From Iodobacter fluviatilis (GTDB lineage Bacteria > Pseudomonadota > Gammaproteobacteria > Burkholderiales > Chitinibacteraceae), in the NCBI RefSeq assembly GCF_004194535.1, contig NZ_CP025781.1, positions 3,720,001-3,784,000 of the forward strand: DNA of 64,000 nt. The letters run 5' to 3'. Numbering within the stretch: position 1 is the stretch's first letter; each line of letters begins with the position of its first letter. Below the pieces are notes generated by a model. That model made no database searches. It was not told the origin of the DNA and saw nothing but the letters and a program-made list of their open reading frames with translations. The translations under genes were made by a program, and so were the position numbers. Below are positions 43,695-54,715 of this stretch, one piece after another.

Positions 43695-46066
43695 ATGTCC
43701 GAACGCTATGTGATCGATTTCGCCCATCTGCGTATGCACGATGTAGAACAGGTAGGCGGTAAAAACGCCTCGCTCGGTGAGATGATCTCTCAGCTTACAG
43801 AAAAAGGTGTGTCTGTTCCCGGTGGTTTCGCAACTACCGCAGCGGCATATCGACAATTTTTAGCCCATCAAGGCTTAGCCGATCGTATCGATGCAGCCAT
43901 GAGCAGCTTAGATGTGGATGATGTGCGCCAGCTCGCCATCGTGGGTAAGCAAATCCGCACTTGGATTTTAGAAACACCATTCCCAGCGCAGCTGGAAGCA
44001 GAGATTAAAGAACATTATAAACTGCTTGGCGACGATGTAACCGTTGCTGTGCGCTCTTCTGCTACAGCCGAAGATTTGCCGGATGCGTCTTTTGCTGGTC
44101 AGCAAGAAACATTTCTGAATATTCGTGGCTTTGAAAATGTCTTAGTTGCGATGAAAGAAGTGTTTGCATCGCTTTATAATGACCGCGCTATTTCCTACCG
44201 CGTGCATAAAGGTTTTGATCATAAGCTAGTAGCGCTATCAGCGGGTATTCAGCGCATGGTGCGCTCGGATCTTGGCGCGGCAGGGGTGTTGTTTACGATC
44301 GACACCGAAACCGGTTTCGATCAAGTGGTGTTTGTAACGGCGTCTTATGGCCTGGGTGAAACCGTGGTGCAAGGCGCGGTAAATCCTGATGAGTTTTATG
44401 TGCATAAACCAACGCTGCGTGCAGGCCGCCCAGCGATTGTGCGCCGCCACTTAGGTGGCAAAGCCATCAAGATGGAATTCGATCTGGAAGCGGTAGCAGG
44501 TAAATCCGTTAAAACCGTTGATGTTGCGCTAACGGAGCGCAGTAAGTTTTCGATTAGCGATGCCGAAGTAGAAGAGCTAGCACGCTACGCTTTAATTATT
44601 GAAGAGCATTATGGCCGCGCGATGGATGTAGAGTGGGGCCGTGATGGGATTGATGGCAAATTGTATATCTTGCAAGCGCGCCCAGAAACGGTGAAATCGC
44701 AAGAAAGCAATGCCGAGAAGCTCACCAAATTCCGCATGTTAGAAACCGGTAAGGTGCTGGCTGAAGGCCGCTCTGTTGGGCAAAAAATTGGCCAAGGCCG
44801 TGTGCGCGTGATTCGTGATGTATCCGAAATGGATAAAGTTGAAGCTGGCGATGTGCTGGTGTCTGATATGACCGATCCAGATTGGGAGCCGGTAATGAAG
44901 CGCGCTTCTGCTATCGTGACCAACCGTGGCGGCCGTACTTGTCACGCAGCGATTATCGCGCGTGAATTAGGTATTCCTGCGGTAGTGGGGTGCGGCGATG
45001 CAACACGCGTCTTAAAAGACGGTGACTTGGTCACGGTATCTTGCGCTGAAGGTGATACGGGTAATGTTTACGAAGGTATTTTAAAGTTTGAGCGCATGGA
45101 TACCTCGCTCGGGCATATGCCTGAATCGCCAGTTAAAATAATGATGAACGTGGGCAATCCAGAGTTGGCATTTGAATTTTGCCAATTGCCAAATGAAGGC
45201 GTAGGTTTGGCCCGCTTAGAATTCATTATTAACCGCATGATTGGTGTGCATCCCAAAGCCCTGTTGGCCTACCCACATTTGCAGCCTGAGCTAAAAGCGC
45301 AGGTTGAAGAACGTATTGCTGGCTACCGCAGTGCGGTTGATTTTTATGTGGATAAAATCGCCGAAGGGATTTCAACGCTGGCCGCAGCTTACTGGCCGAA
45401 AAAAGTGATTGTGCGTTTGTCTGACTTTAAGTCAAATGAATACGCAAACTTGATTGGTGGCAGCGAGTATGAGCCGCACGAAGAAAACCCAATGATCGGT
45501 TTTCGTGGTGCAGCGCGTTATGTGGATAAAAGCTTCCGTGATTGCTTTGAGCTTGAATGCCGTGCGGTTAAGAAAGTACGCGATGTAATGGGCCTGACCA
45601 ATGTAGAAGTCATGATTCCCTTTGTGCGCACCTTAAAAGAAGCAGAGTGCGTGATCGATTTGCTCGAGCGCAATGGCCTGAAGCGCGGTGTTAATGATTT
45701 GCGCGTGATTATGATGTGTGAAATTCCTGCCAATGCCGTGTTGGCTGATCGATTCTTACAGTTCTTTGATGGGTTCTCGATTGGCTCAAACGATATGACG
45801 CAGCTGACGCTTGGGATTGACCGTGATTCTGGCGGGCCTGTTTCTGTATCGTTTGATGAGCGTGATGATGCCGTGAAAGCGATGTTGTCAATGGCGATTA
45901 AAGCCTGCCGCAAAGCCAACAAGTACGTGGGTATTTGTGGCCAAGGCCCTCAGATCATCCAGATTTTGCGCAGTGGTTGGTAGAAGAGGGCATTGAAACT
46001 ATTTCGCTGAATCCTGATACCGTGATTGAAACTTGGCTTTATTTGGCAGGTGCAAAGGCTAAATAG
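43695..46066 (+). pseudogene. ppsA: Phosphoenolpyruvate synthase, frameshifted near the C-terminus
   Basis: The frame from 43695 encodes 750 normal residues: the ATP-grasp domain ([32 protein letters not shown]), the phosphohistidine domain with His417 in [17 protein letters not shown], and the PEP barrel with the Cys of YVGICGQGP. After GQGP one base is missing at about 45950: CCTCAGATC should be CCTTCAGATC. The frame then ends at 45983. The next frame continues exactly as the family does ([20 protein letters not shown]...TWLYLAGAKAK) to TAG at 46066. About 38 residues, including active-site barrel end, are lost unless the deletion is an error. PpsA makes PEP from pyruvate for gluconeogenesis. 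Confidence 0.9.
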
Positions 46067-46121
46067 TCGTATTGAAATACTTTGTGCTGATTTAATGCCG
46101 TATTTGCGGCATTAATCTTGA

Positions 46122-47390
<1,269 letters not shown>

Positions 47391-47423
47391 GCTTTTTCAT
47401 CGCGGCAGGATTGCGGTGGATTA

Positions 47424-47450
47424 AACAAACGACTCTTAGAGTCGTTTGTT
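47424..47450 (+). terminator. Terminator after argD
   Basis: A 13-bp perfect inverted repeat, AACAAACGACTCT and AGAGTCGTTTGTT around a single T (the hairpin loop would open a few pairs), ending in TTTT. Confidence 0.85.
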
Positions 47451-47797
47451 TTCACATCAATCCGCCCAACACTGCTTACAGTGGCATAAGGCGACTAAAA
47501 GCCAAGCACTATTAATGCTCGTTTCAAAGGAATGTCTTGATGTTCCTAGCTTCTTGGTTATCTTCAAGTAGGCTTCAGCCTGAAGAAGGGGCTTTGGAGT
47601 TGCGATAGCAGCTAGGTTTATGATTTGCGGATATGTCATTGAAAGTTTAACTTGTGCCGTATTTAAGCGTTAATGATATAAAAACTAATTTAAAGAATAT
47701 TCCAATGAAACAATGGGCTATGCATGCTCAGAGCACTTTATATTGTTGCAAAGTGCGGTTTTTAGAGCGGGTTGTAAGTTCAATAGGCTACAAGTAG
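47451..47797. other. Gap upstream of the porin gene
   Basis: About 350 bases, no gene recognised. It holds the promoter for the porin/binding-protein operon. A short minus-strand frame (47457-47639) has no family features. Confidence 0.35.
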
Positions 47798-49042
47798 ATG
47801 AGTCAAAAAATTATTTCACAATGGATTGTGTACGGATGCTTGCAATTGGCTATAGCGCTGCCTGCGCTTGCAGAAGAGCCCGTGCTGTCGTGGAGTGGTT
47901 TTGCAACGCTGGGTGGCGTGTATAACAGTAGCGATCAAGGCGATTTTTTACGTGATTTGTCTCAACGCAAAGGGGCGGGCTACACCCAGCGTTTCGATCT
48001 TGGCGTGGATTCAAGGCTAGGCCTTCAATTTGATCTTAAAGTAAATGAAACACTTTCAGCGACTGCACAAGTGATCAGTTTGCGCCGTTATAACAATACA
48101 TTTACCCCTGATATTAATTGGGCTTTTGTTAAATACTCGCCGAATGAGTCGGTGCAAGCTCGAGTTGGGCGGCTTGGTTTTGATGTGTATATGCAGGCCG
48201 ATTCACAGCATGTGGGCTATTCCTATTTGCCTGTTCGTCCACCCGTTGATTATTACAGTGGGTTGACCATTAGTTTTATTGATGGTGCAGATTTAGTCAT
48301 TCGGCACCCCTTGGGAGAAGGCATTGCCACCGCAAAAGTATTTATTGGGGAGGCAAAAGAAAAACTTCCCATTGCTGGCATTGACGATAATCTTAATTTG
48401 GCAGGCTCATTAGTATGGGGTGCCTATTTAGATTACCAATGGCAAAATTGGCAATTTAGGAGTGGTTATGCTCAAGTTACTTTAGAAAATGAGTTGCCGG
48501 GTTTTGATACGCCAGTGGCTGTTTTACGCTCACCTCGAATTAATGCCATTAATCCTAGTTTGGCGGCCTTTGCCGATGCGGCGGTGGTAAAAGGAAAGCA
48601 GGTTGAATTTTTATCTGCAGGCCTTGCCTATGACAATGGGCCATTACAAATTCAGCTGATGTTTCGCAGTTTATTAAATAATATGATTACTTATCCGGAT
48701 AATGATGCAGGTTATATTATTTTTGGCTATCGCATAGGGAAATTTACTCCTTTTATGGCTTATTCTGAAATTGTCACCTCAGGAATGAATAAAAATGCAG
48801 GCCTGCCTGATGCACCGATTTTTTCAGTATTGAATACATTTATTAAAAATGTACAGAGTATTTCTTTGGATGGCCAGCGCACTTATTCGATGGGTGTTCG
48901 CTATGACGTTATGCGTAATATGGATTTAAAATTTCAAATTGATAATGTGCGCAGCAGAAATTCATTTCTGTGGGCAAATAAACAGCCTGGTTGGGATGGG
49001 AATGGCACAATTTATAGCTTAACGTTAGATTGTATCTTTTAA
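47798..49042 (+). CDS. Outer-membrane porin-like beta-barrel protein
   Basis: 414 residues with a signal peptide ending ALPALAEE. The mature protein has alternating strands typical of porin-type barrels (FATLGGVYNSS, RLGLQFDLKVNETLSATAQVI, WAFVKYSPNESVQARVGRLG) and ends in a Phe (YSLTLDCIF), the outer-membrane insertion signal. It resembles proteins often annotated as porin or DUF3138-like, next to small PstS-like proteins. Transport substrate unknown. The next gene starts 9 bases later. Confidence 0.75.
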   Translation: MSQKIISQWIVYGCLQLAIALPALAEEPVLSWSGFATLGGVYNSSDQGDFLRDLSQRKGAGYTQRFDLGVDSRLGLQFDLKVNETLSATAQVISLRRYNNTFTPDINWAFVKYSPNESVQARVGRLGFDVYMQADSQHVGYSYLPVRPPVDYYSGLTISFIDGADLVIRHPLGEGIATAKVFIGEAKEKLPIAGIDDNLNLAGSLVWGAYLDYQWQNWQFRSGYAQVTLENELPGFDTPVAVLRSPRINAINPSLAAFADAAVVKGKQVEFLSAGLAYDNGPLQIQLMFRSLLNNMITYPDNDAGYIIFGYRIGKFTPFMAYSEIVTSGMNKNAGLPDAPIFSVLNTFIKNVQSISLDGQRTYSMGVRYDVMRNMDLKFQIDNVRSRNSFLWANKQPGWDGNGTIYSLTLDCIF

Positions 49043-49051
49043 GGCAATGTA

Positions 49052-49471
49052 ATGCGAATCTATGCCTTTTTCTTTTATTTTCTATTAAGTCACGCTGTTT
49101 TTGCTGCGGACTGGGTGGTGATTGTCCACCCCAATAGCGGTGTAGAAAAGCTGAGTAAAAATGAAGTGGTTAATATTTTTATGGGGCGCTATCGTAAGTT
49201 TCCTTCTGGGCAAAATGCGGTGCCACTTGATATTATTTCCCCTCCGACTGACCGTGAGCAGTTTTATAAATTTCTGCTAAATAAAGAATTAGCCGATGTG
49301 GATGCTTACTGGGCAAGGTTGAAATTTTCAGGGCAAGTTGCGCCGCCTACCCCCGTGGATGATACGGATATTGTTTTAAATATGGTTGCTAATCATGTTG
49401 GCTATATTGCCTATTGCGATAAAAAGAAAATTAACTCTAAAGTTAAAGTGGTTTTGGATTTAAGTCTTTGA
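49052..49471 (+). CDS. Small PstS-like periplasmic substrate-binding protein
   Basis: 139 residues: signal peptide MRIYAFFFYFLLSHAVFA and a single lobe of a PBP-like fold (WVVIVHPNSGVEKLSKNEVVNIFMGRYRKFPSG, YKFLLNKE and MVANHVGYIAYCDKK). Such one-lobe proteins, annotated as phosphate ABC transporter substrate-binding, lack transporter partners. They commonly sit between a porin and a sensor protein, which is the case here. It may act as a periplasmic sensor input rather than in transport; that is inference. Confidence 0.78.
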   Translation: MRIYAFFFYFLLSHAVFAADWVVIVHPNSGVEKLSKNEVVNIFMGRYRKFPSGQNAVPLDIISPPTDREQFYKFLLNKELADVDAYWARLKFSGQVAPPTPVDDTDIVLNMVANHVGYIAYCDKKKINSKVKVVLDLSL

Positions 49472-49650
49472 TGCAATTTTTATTGTTTATTGTTTATTTT
49501 TGCGCAAAAAAAGCCATATGCTGCTTGATGCACCTCTATCCCTTAATGTCGATTTTTTCAGATACACGACAAAAAATGAACAAGTGGCATAATCAGGTTA
49601 TTCTGTCTAAATGAGACGCTGGTGTGTATTGATTTTACAATGTGATAGTG

Positions 49651-52314
49651 ATGCTTAAACTTTTAAATACTAGTCTAGTTTTTCGCAGTGCCACGCTGGT
49701 ACTCTGCATTGCTTTGCTTACAGGCGCAATTTTTTCTGGGATAACTTATTTTGTATTGGTAGAAAAAGAGCGAACAGAACATCGTCTTCACACTAATGAA
49801 TTACTGAGCACGGTTGAAGATACCGTGAAAATTGCTTGTTTTTTAAATGATAAAAATTTGGCTGCTGAAGTTGTTCGTGGCTTGCTTAAAAGTCATTTTA
49901 TTAATCGCGTTATTATTAAAAACGAACACGCTATTCTTGCCCAAGCTGGCGGCGAAAAAATTGGGATCGATGAGTTGGTGCAAGGTAGTATTGTTCGCCA
50001 AATTAGTTCGCCTTTTAATTCCCAAGAAATTGTCTGCCAAATAGCCTTAGATTTAGATCCGCAAGTGATTCAGAGTAACGCTGCTGAGCGTTCTAAATTT
50101 ATTGTTTATATACTGCTTATGCAAGCCATGCTGGTGGCCTTAGCTGTAGTATTGATTGTGTTGCACCTGATTACGCGGCCTATTAAAGACATTTCTGATC
50201 ACTTACATCATCTTTCAGCAGAGCTCGGCGCTAAGCTGCAATTGCCAAGCGGGCATGGCAGTGATGAAATTGGCCGATTGGTTGACGACGTTAATGCATT
50301 GTTAAATCGCTTGGTGTTGATTTTAGATAATGAGCGAAATTTACGTATTCAACGTGAAATAGATGAAAAAAAATATAGAGCCATCTTTGAAAATGCGGAA
50401 ACGGGCATTTTTGTAGTAGATAAATTTGGCCGTTTACATTCCTATAATTTATCCTTTATGCGTTTATTGGGGGTAGAGCCTTTAACTCCTTATCGAGTGG
50501 AAATGCTGCAGTATTATTTAGGTGGAGCGGCATCACGCTGCTGCGAGCTGATTGATTTATCACTAAAAGAAAATAGAGGGGTAAATGAAGATTTGTTTGT
50601 TTCATTCTTGGATGAAAAAGATAGCAAGTGGCTAAGCTTGGTACTTAACCCGATTGATGAAGTCATGCTGCAGGGCTTGCTGGGTGATGTTTCTGATCGT
50701 AAAAGAAGCGAGGAGTCGGCAAAAAAAATAGCCTTATCATTACAAAATGCCAAAATAGCTGCCGATCGTGCCAATCAAACAAAAAGTGATTTTTTGGCCA
50801 ATATGAGTCATGAAATTAGAACGCCATTGAATGCGATTTTAGGGTTCTCTGCTCTGTTGCGGGACACTACGCTTGATGCACAGCAAAAAGACTTTGTAGC
50901 GGCTATTAATACCGGTGGTGATGCTTTGCTTTCGCAGATTAATGATCTGCTTGATTTTTCTAAAATTGAAGCCGGTAAATTAGAACTTGAATTGCTTGAT
51001 TTTGATTTACGCAGAACAATTGAAGAATCATTAGATTTAGTGATGAGCAAGGCGGTAGAGAAAAAGCTAGAAATGGTTTTGTTAATTGATCCAAATGTGC
51101 CGTGGCGCATGAATGGAGACTCTAGTCGCTTAAGGCAAATTCTATTAAATTTGCTGAATAATGCAATTAAGTTTAGCAGTAAAGGCCCTATTTTAATTCG
51201 GGTCAACACGATGCTGATTAGTAGCAATCAGTATCGTTTGCATATTGATGTCGTGGATAAGGGTATTGGAATTTCGCCCGCAGTTCAAGCTCAGTTGTTT
51301 AAGCCTTTTGCGCAAGCAGATGCTTCAACCACTCGCCGTTTTGGTGGCACGGGGTTGGGGCTGTCGATTTGTCGGCGCTTGGCTGAGGCGATGGGCGGGC
51401 AGATTGATGTGAGTAGTAAGGAGGGCGAGGGCTCTATTTTTTGGTTTGAAATTATTTTGAGTAAAGCAAATCAAATCCACCCCCCTTTTGTGCTGCCTGC
51501 CGAGTTAATAGGGCAATCGGTCTTGCTGCTTGCCGAGTTGCCCGAAAATTGCGAGCTATTATCGGTGCAATTGCAAGCCTTGGGTTTTGTTGTTAAGGCA
51601 TTCACCAGTGGCGATGCGTTTTTGCAAGTACTGCAACAGCGGCAAGATATTTGTTTAGTATTTTTAGATGCTCAATTGGTTGAACAAGACGATTTTCAAT
51701 TACTGACTGTCGTACGTTCAACTCCTCTGTATGCCGAGTTGCCCTTGATCTTGCTCAGTGGTGGTATAGGTTTGCTTGGGCGGGCAGAGCAGGCGCGTGA
51801 TAGGGGGTTTAATGCGCTGCTGAATAAGCCTATTCGTACTGCGCAATTATTTGAATGTTTGCAAGTGGCTTTTTCTTTGCAGGTCAAAAAAGAGGAAATA
51901 CCATCACTGCCGGCTATTGGTATGCAGTATTTTGTTGAAAAGCCTTATGTTTTATTGGCGGAAGATAATTTATTAAATCAGAAAATTGCCTTGTTGATGT
52001 TAGAAAGAATTGGTTGCCGTGTTGATGTGGTGGACGACGGTAAAGCAGCAGTACAAGCGGTTGAGAAAAATACATATGATTTGGTACTGATGGATTGCCA
52101 AATGCCTAATATGGATGGCTTTGATGCCACTCGCACAATTAGAGCCCTTAGTAGTGATAAATGTAATGTGATTATTTTAGCGCTCACAGCAAATGCATTT
52201 AAAGAAGATATACAGCGCTGCCTTGATTCGGGTATGAATGATTTTTTATCCAAACCAATTAGTATTGAAGTCTTGCAGGCAGAGTTATTAAAGTGGATCT
52301 CAACTACGCGTTAA
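49651..52314 (+). CDS. Hybrid sensor histidine kinase with two receiver domains
   Basis: 887 residues from ATG 49651. Membrane helices at about residues 10-32 and 152-175 flank a periplasmic region; then HAMP ([14 protein letters not shown]), PAS ([16 protein letters not shown]), HisKA with phospho-His in [16 protein letters not shown], and HATPase ([30 protein letters not shown]). The first receiver (about residues 620-740) lacks the acidic pair at its N-terminus ([10 protein letters not shown]), so it is probably degenerate. The second is canonical ([10 protein letters not shown], phospho-Asp in [13 protein letters not shown], Lys in FLSKPIS). There is no output domain, so it must act through a partner. 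It probably reads the upstream binding protein. Confidence 0.92.
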   Translation: MLKLLNTSLVFRSATLVLCIALLTGAIFSGITYFVLVEKERTEHRLHTNELLSTVEDTVKIACFLNDKNLAAEVVRGLLKSHFINRVIIKNEHAILAQAGGEKIGIDELVQGSIVRQISSPFNSQEIVCQIALDLDPQVIQSNAAERSKFIVYILLMQAMLVALAVVLIVLHLITRPIKDISDHLHHLSAELGAKLQLPSGHGSDEIGRLVDDVNALLNRLVLILDNERNLRIQREIDEKKYRAIFENAETGIFVVDKFGRLHSYNLSFMRLLGVEPLTPYRVEMLQYYLGGAASRCCELIDLSLKENRGVNEDLFVSFLDEKDSKWLSLVLNPIDEVMLQGLLGDVSDRKRSEESAKKIALSLQNAKIAADRANQTKSDFLANMSHEIRTPLNAILGFSALLRDTTLDAQQKDFVAAINTGGDALLSQINDLLDFSKIEAGKLELELLDFDLRRTIEESLDLVMSKAVEKKLEMVLLIDPNVPWRMNGDSSRLRQILLNLLNNAIKFSSKGPILIRVNTMLISSNQYRLHIDVVDKGIGISPAVQAQLFKPFAQADASTTRRFGGTGLGLSICRRLAEAMGGQIDVSSKEGEGSIFWFEIILSKANQIHPPFVLPAELIGQSVLLLAELPENCELLSVQLQALGFVVKAFTSGDAFLQVLQQRQDICLVFLDAQLVEQDDFQLLTVVRSTPLYAELPLILLSGGIGLLGRAEQARDRGFNALLNKPIRTAQLFECLQVAFSLQVKKEEIPSLPAIGMQYFVEKPYVLLAEDNLLNQKIALLMLERIGCRVDVVDDGKAAVQAVEKNTYDLVLMDCQMPNMDGFDATRTIRALSSDKCNVIILALTANAFKEDIQRCLDSGMNDFLSKPISIEVLQAELLKWISTTR

Positions 52315-52575
52315 ATGATTCAACCCTCTGTTTAGATACTTGGTAGGCCCCAGTCATCCCTCCACAAAACCAACTCATTCTAAGTGGAATTTTCTCGCAG
52401 TCTTTGATTGGTAAGCAAACTGATTGTATTTAAATGTTGTTTGCATGTTGGCCTTTGGTTGAGTTGTGGGGGCTTACCTATTGCTAGCAGGTTAGAGCAG
52501 GCTTAAATATTACCAGTTAGTCCAATTTTGAAAAAAAGCGCTACTGCATTTTATTGCAGTAGCGCTGATTGTTTA
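52315..52575. terminator. Convergent gap with terminator at 52537-52566
   Basis: AGCGCTACTGCA (52537-52548) pairs perfectly with TGCAGTAGCGCT (52555-52566), loop TTTTAT. On the minus strand it is followed by seven T, so it ends the adenosine deaminase transcript. Nothing else in this stretch is recognised. Confidence 0.88.
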
Positions 52576-54033
52576 TTACTTAATCATCTTTGCAATTTTT
52601 GCTTCAAATTCATCAAAGCGTTGTTTAAGCGCCTGCATTTCAGATTTTTTTTCTGCCTGGCCTAAAAATGAATAGCGGATGCTATTCATGGCCGTATTTT
52701 TTAGCTCGTCGTAAGATGGTTTGTAGCGGCTGGCGTAGAGCAGGTATTCGCCGCTGAGATTATTGCGCGATACGCCAGGATCATCACTAGAGATGACAAA
52801 TGGTACACCGTGGCGGCGGTAAACTTGAATGGGGTGCGCTTCGTTTTTTACGCCAAGAATAAACTCATTACTTGTTAGGTTAACTTCTACCGCAATGTCT
52901 TTTTCTTTTAGTTTCTTTAAAAGTAGATCAGCATTTTTTTCGTGGGTAATGTCAATGCCGTGGCCAATACGATTTGCGCCAGCGATCTGTACTGCGTCAT
53001 TAATATGATTTTTTAATCCTTCTGGTGGTACCATGCCAAGCGCTAATTCACCCGCGTGCAGGGCTAGCTTACTATCTGGATAGCGTTTTTTAAAGAATTT
53101 AAACATTTGCATATGCAAATCATAATCACGCATCGCAACGTGTTCATTTTCTGGCCCTACAATATTCACTGCCACAATGAGATCACTGGCTTTATCTGCG
53201 GCAAAAGCGGAATACATTTGGCTAAAGACCAATGATGGCGATAGATTGCGCAATACATAGGCTTGTACGCGTAATTTAAAATCGCTGCTATCAATGCCTT
53301 TGGCGGCGTCTTCCATGATCTTTATATAGGCGCTAATTTGTTGCTGGCTGGTGGTGTCTTGCGCCATAAAATCGGCGTAGCGGGTGAAAATAGCTTCAGC
53401 ATTTTTTGAGTTTTGCACTAGCTGATTTATTTCTTGGTCTAATTCTTTATTGCTGATGCTTGGGGCTAAATCGACCATCGTTTCTAAGTATTGTACGTTT
53501 TCTGCCTGTGCACGCTCTTTTAAAGATTGAAAACCTTCATGCATGGCATAGCTAGCAACCGGCATAAAATAGAAAAAGGTATTAAAGAAGTTTTGATCGG
53601 GGGCGGGTTGTTCATGGCTATGATTGCTGAAATCTTTATCAGACCATTTTTGTAGTAGCTCGCGATAAAAAGCATTGTTTTGGCGAGTGGCATCGGCGCT
53701 TAAACAAATTTTGCTACTTGCATCACTAGGGCTGGTGTTGATATGAAATTTTTGAGCGTTGAGTGCGGCATTGTCTTCGCTATAAATGCAAAATTTTTGT
53801 CTGCCTACCCATTCCAGATAGGTCTCGGCATAAATGGCACCAGAATAATGGTGATGTAAATCAGCGCCTTTAGGCAGCATATTCATCAAAAGCCCCAGCT
53901 CTGCTGTATTGGGTGTGGGGGCGCTGATTAATTGCGAATAGTATTGCTTGGTTTGCGTGTAGTTATTATTGATATCTTTTGCGTGTGCAGCCCCGATAGC
54001 AAGCAGACAGAGTACAAGTAGTTTAGTTTTCAT
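52576..54033 (-). CDS. Exported adenosine deaminase-family protein
   Basis: 485 residues with signal peptide MKTKLLVLCLLAIGAAHA. The zinc site motifs of the adenosine deaminase family are present: GADLHHHYSG (HxH), LHAGE, RIGHGIDI and ISSDDPGV with the catalytic Asp pair. The N-terminal extension and signal peptide recall secreted ADGF-like deaminases rather than cytosolic Add. It would deaminate adenosine or a related nucleoside in the periplasm, presumably for salvage. Confidence 0.88.
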   Translation of the reverse strand: MKTKLLVLCLLAIGAAHAKDINNNYTQTKQYYSQLISAPTPNTAELGLLMNMLPKGADLHHHYSGAIYAETYLEWVGRQKFCIYSEDNAALNAQKFHINTSPSDASSKICLSADATRQNNAFYRELLQKWSDKDFSNHSHEQPAPDQNFFNTFFYFMPVASYAMHEGFQSLKERAQAENVQYLETMVDLAPSISNKELDQEINQLVQNSKNAEAIFTRYADFMAQDTTSQQQISAYIKIMEDAAKGIDSSDFKLRVQAYVLRNLSPSLVFSQMYSAFAADKASDLIVAVNIVGPENEHVAMRDYDLHMQMFKFFKKRYPDSKLALHAGELALGMVPPEGLKNHINDAVQIAGANRIGHGIDITHEKNADLLLKKLKEKDIAVEVNLTSNEFILGVKNEAHPIQVYRRHGVPFVISSDDPGVSRNNLSGEYLLYASRYKPSYDELKNTAMNSIRYSFLGQAEKKSEMQALKQRFDEFEAKIAKMIK

Positions 54034-54545
54034 CTTAATCCTTTTTTATTGATGGAATGGTAGATTATAGTCCGCAATAAAATATTAAATGAATAAGGTG
54101 TTAGAGCGCTTGCATTTTTTTAAATTGCGGAGTTGATTATTGCTTATGCGCAAATTGCATATAATTGATTGATATAAAAGGGAAAAAAGTCGGCCTATAA
54201 GGAATGTTTTTTTTTGGTCAAATATTATACGCCCAACTGTTGTGCAAATGAATTACAAAATAATCAATTGTTGATTGTAAGCGAAATATGCTCAAATTAA
54301 ATGTAATAGATATTTTACAACATCATAAAGCCTACGTTCGTTTTGCTTGATTGGCGGGCTGATTCAAGCTGCTTTTAAGTAGTGACTAAGTCCGACAGGC
54401 TGCTAGATGCGCCGATATAGTCGTAAACATTAAGCGGGCTGTGCTCAATTTTTATACTTTCTTTATACCCATCCGCTCGTTTTTACCAAAGTCTTTACGC
54501 CGCTTTCCATACAGTGCATGGGTCAACTTCTTTTATGGCTACCCA
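54034..54545. other. Upstream region of the kdp operon
   Basis: 512 bases, AT-rich. A solo end of the family B repeat (CTAAGTCCGACAGGCTGCTAG) lies at 54386-54406. The kdp promoter and a KdpE site should lie here but could not be identified with certainty. An in-frame extension of the next small ORF to 54441 is unlikely to be used. Confidence 0.45.
54386..54406. repeat. Solo end of family B repeat
   Basis: The 21 bases CTAAGTCCGACAGGCTGCTAG equal the right end of the family B element at 38185-38352 exactly. No partner left end was found upstream, so it is probably a remnant. Confidence 0.65.
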
Positions 54546-54638
54546 ATGGATCTGATCTATTTTGGCGCTTTATGTGTATTTGCAGCGTGCCCTGCCTTGC
54601 TGGCGGTGGTATGTAGCCGCTTAGGTGGTGAAGCATGA
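54546..54638 (+). CDS. 30-residue membrane peptide upstream of kdpF
   Basis: Starts MDLIYFGALCVFAACPALL and ends SRLGGEA: one membrane helix and a short polar tail. Its TGA overlaps the kdpF start (ATGA), so it is coupled to the kdp operon. Similar short hydrophobic ORFs before kdpF occur in other betaproteobacteria to my knowledge, but the function is not established. Confidence 0.55.
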   Translation: MDLIYFGALCVFAACPALLAVVCSRLGGEA

Positions 54639-54715
54639 TGCTGCTTATCTTGGGCGTTGCTGCGGCACTGCTTGTTTACCTTTTTTATGCCTTGTTTAAG
54701 CCGGAGCGTTTTTAA
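54635..54715 (+). CDS. kdpF: Potassium-transporting ATPase subunit KdpF
   Basis: 26 residues, MMLLILGVAAALLVYLFYAL followed by FKPERF: a single helix with the KPERF end typical of KdpF. It stabilises the KdpABC complex. kdpA starts at the next base after its stop. A start one codon later is equally possible. Confidence 0.88.
   Translation: MMLLILGVAAALLVYLFYALFKPERF

Noticed and set aside
47457-47639. Minus-strand 60-codon frame between argD and the porin gene
   Set aside because: No ribosome site, no family features and no conserved context.
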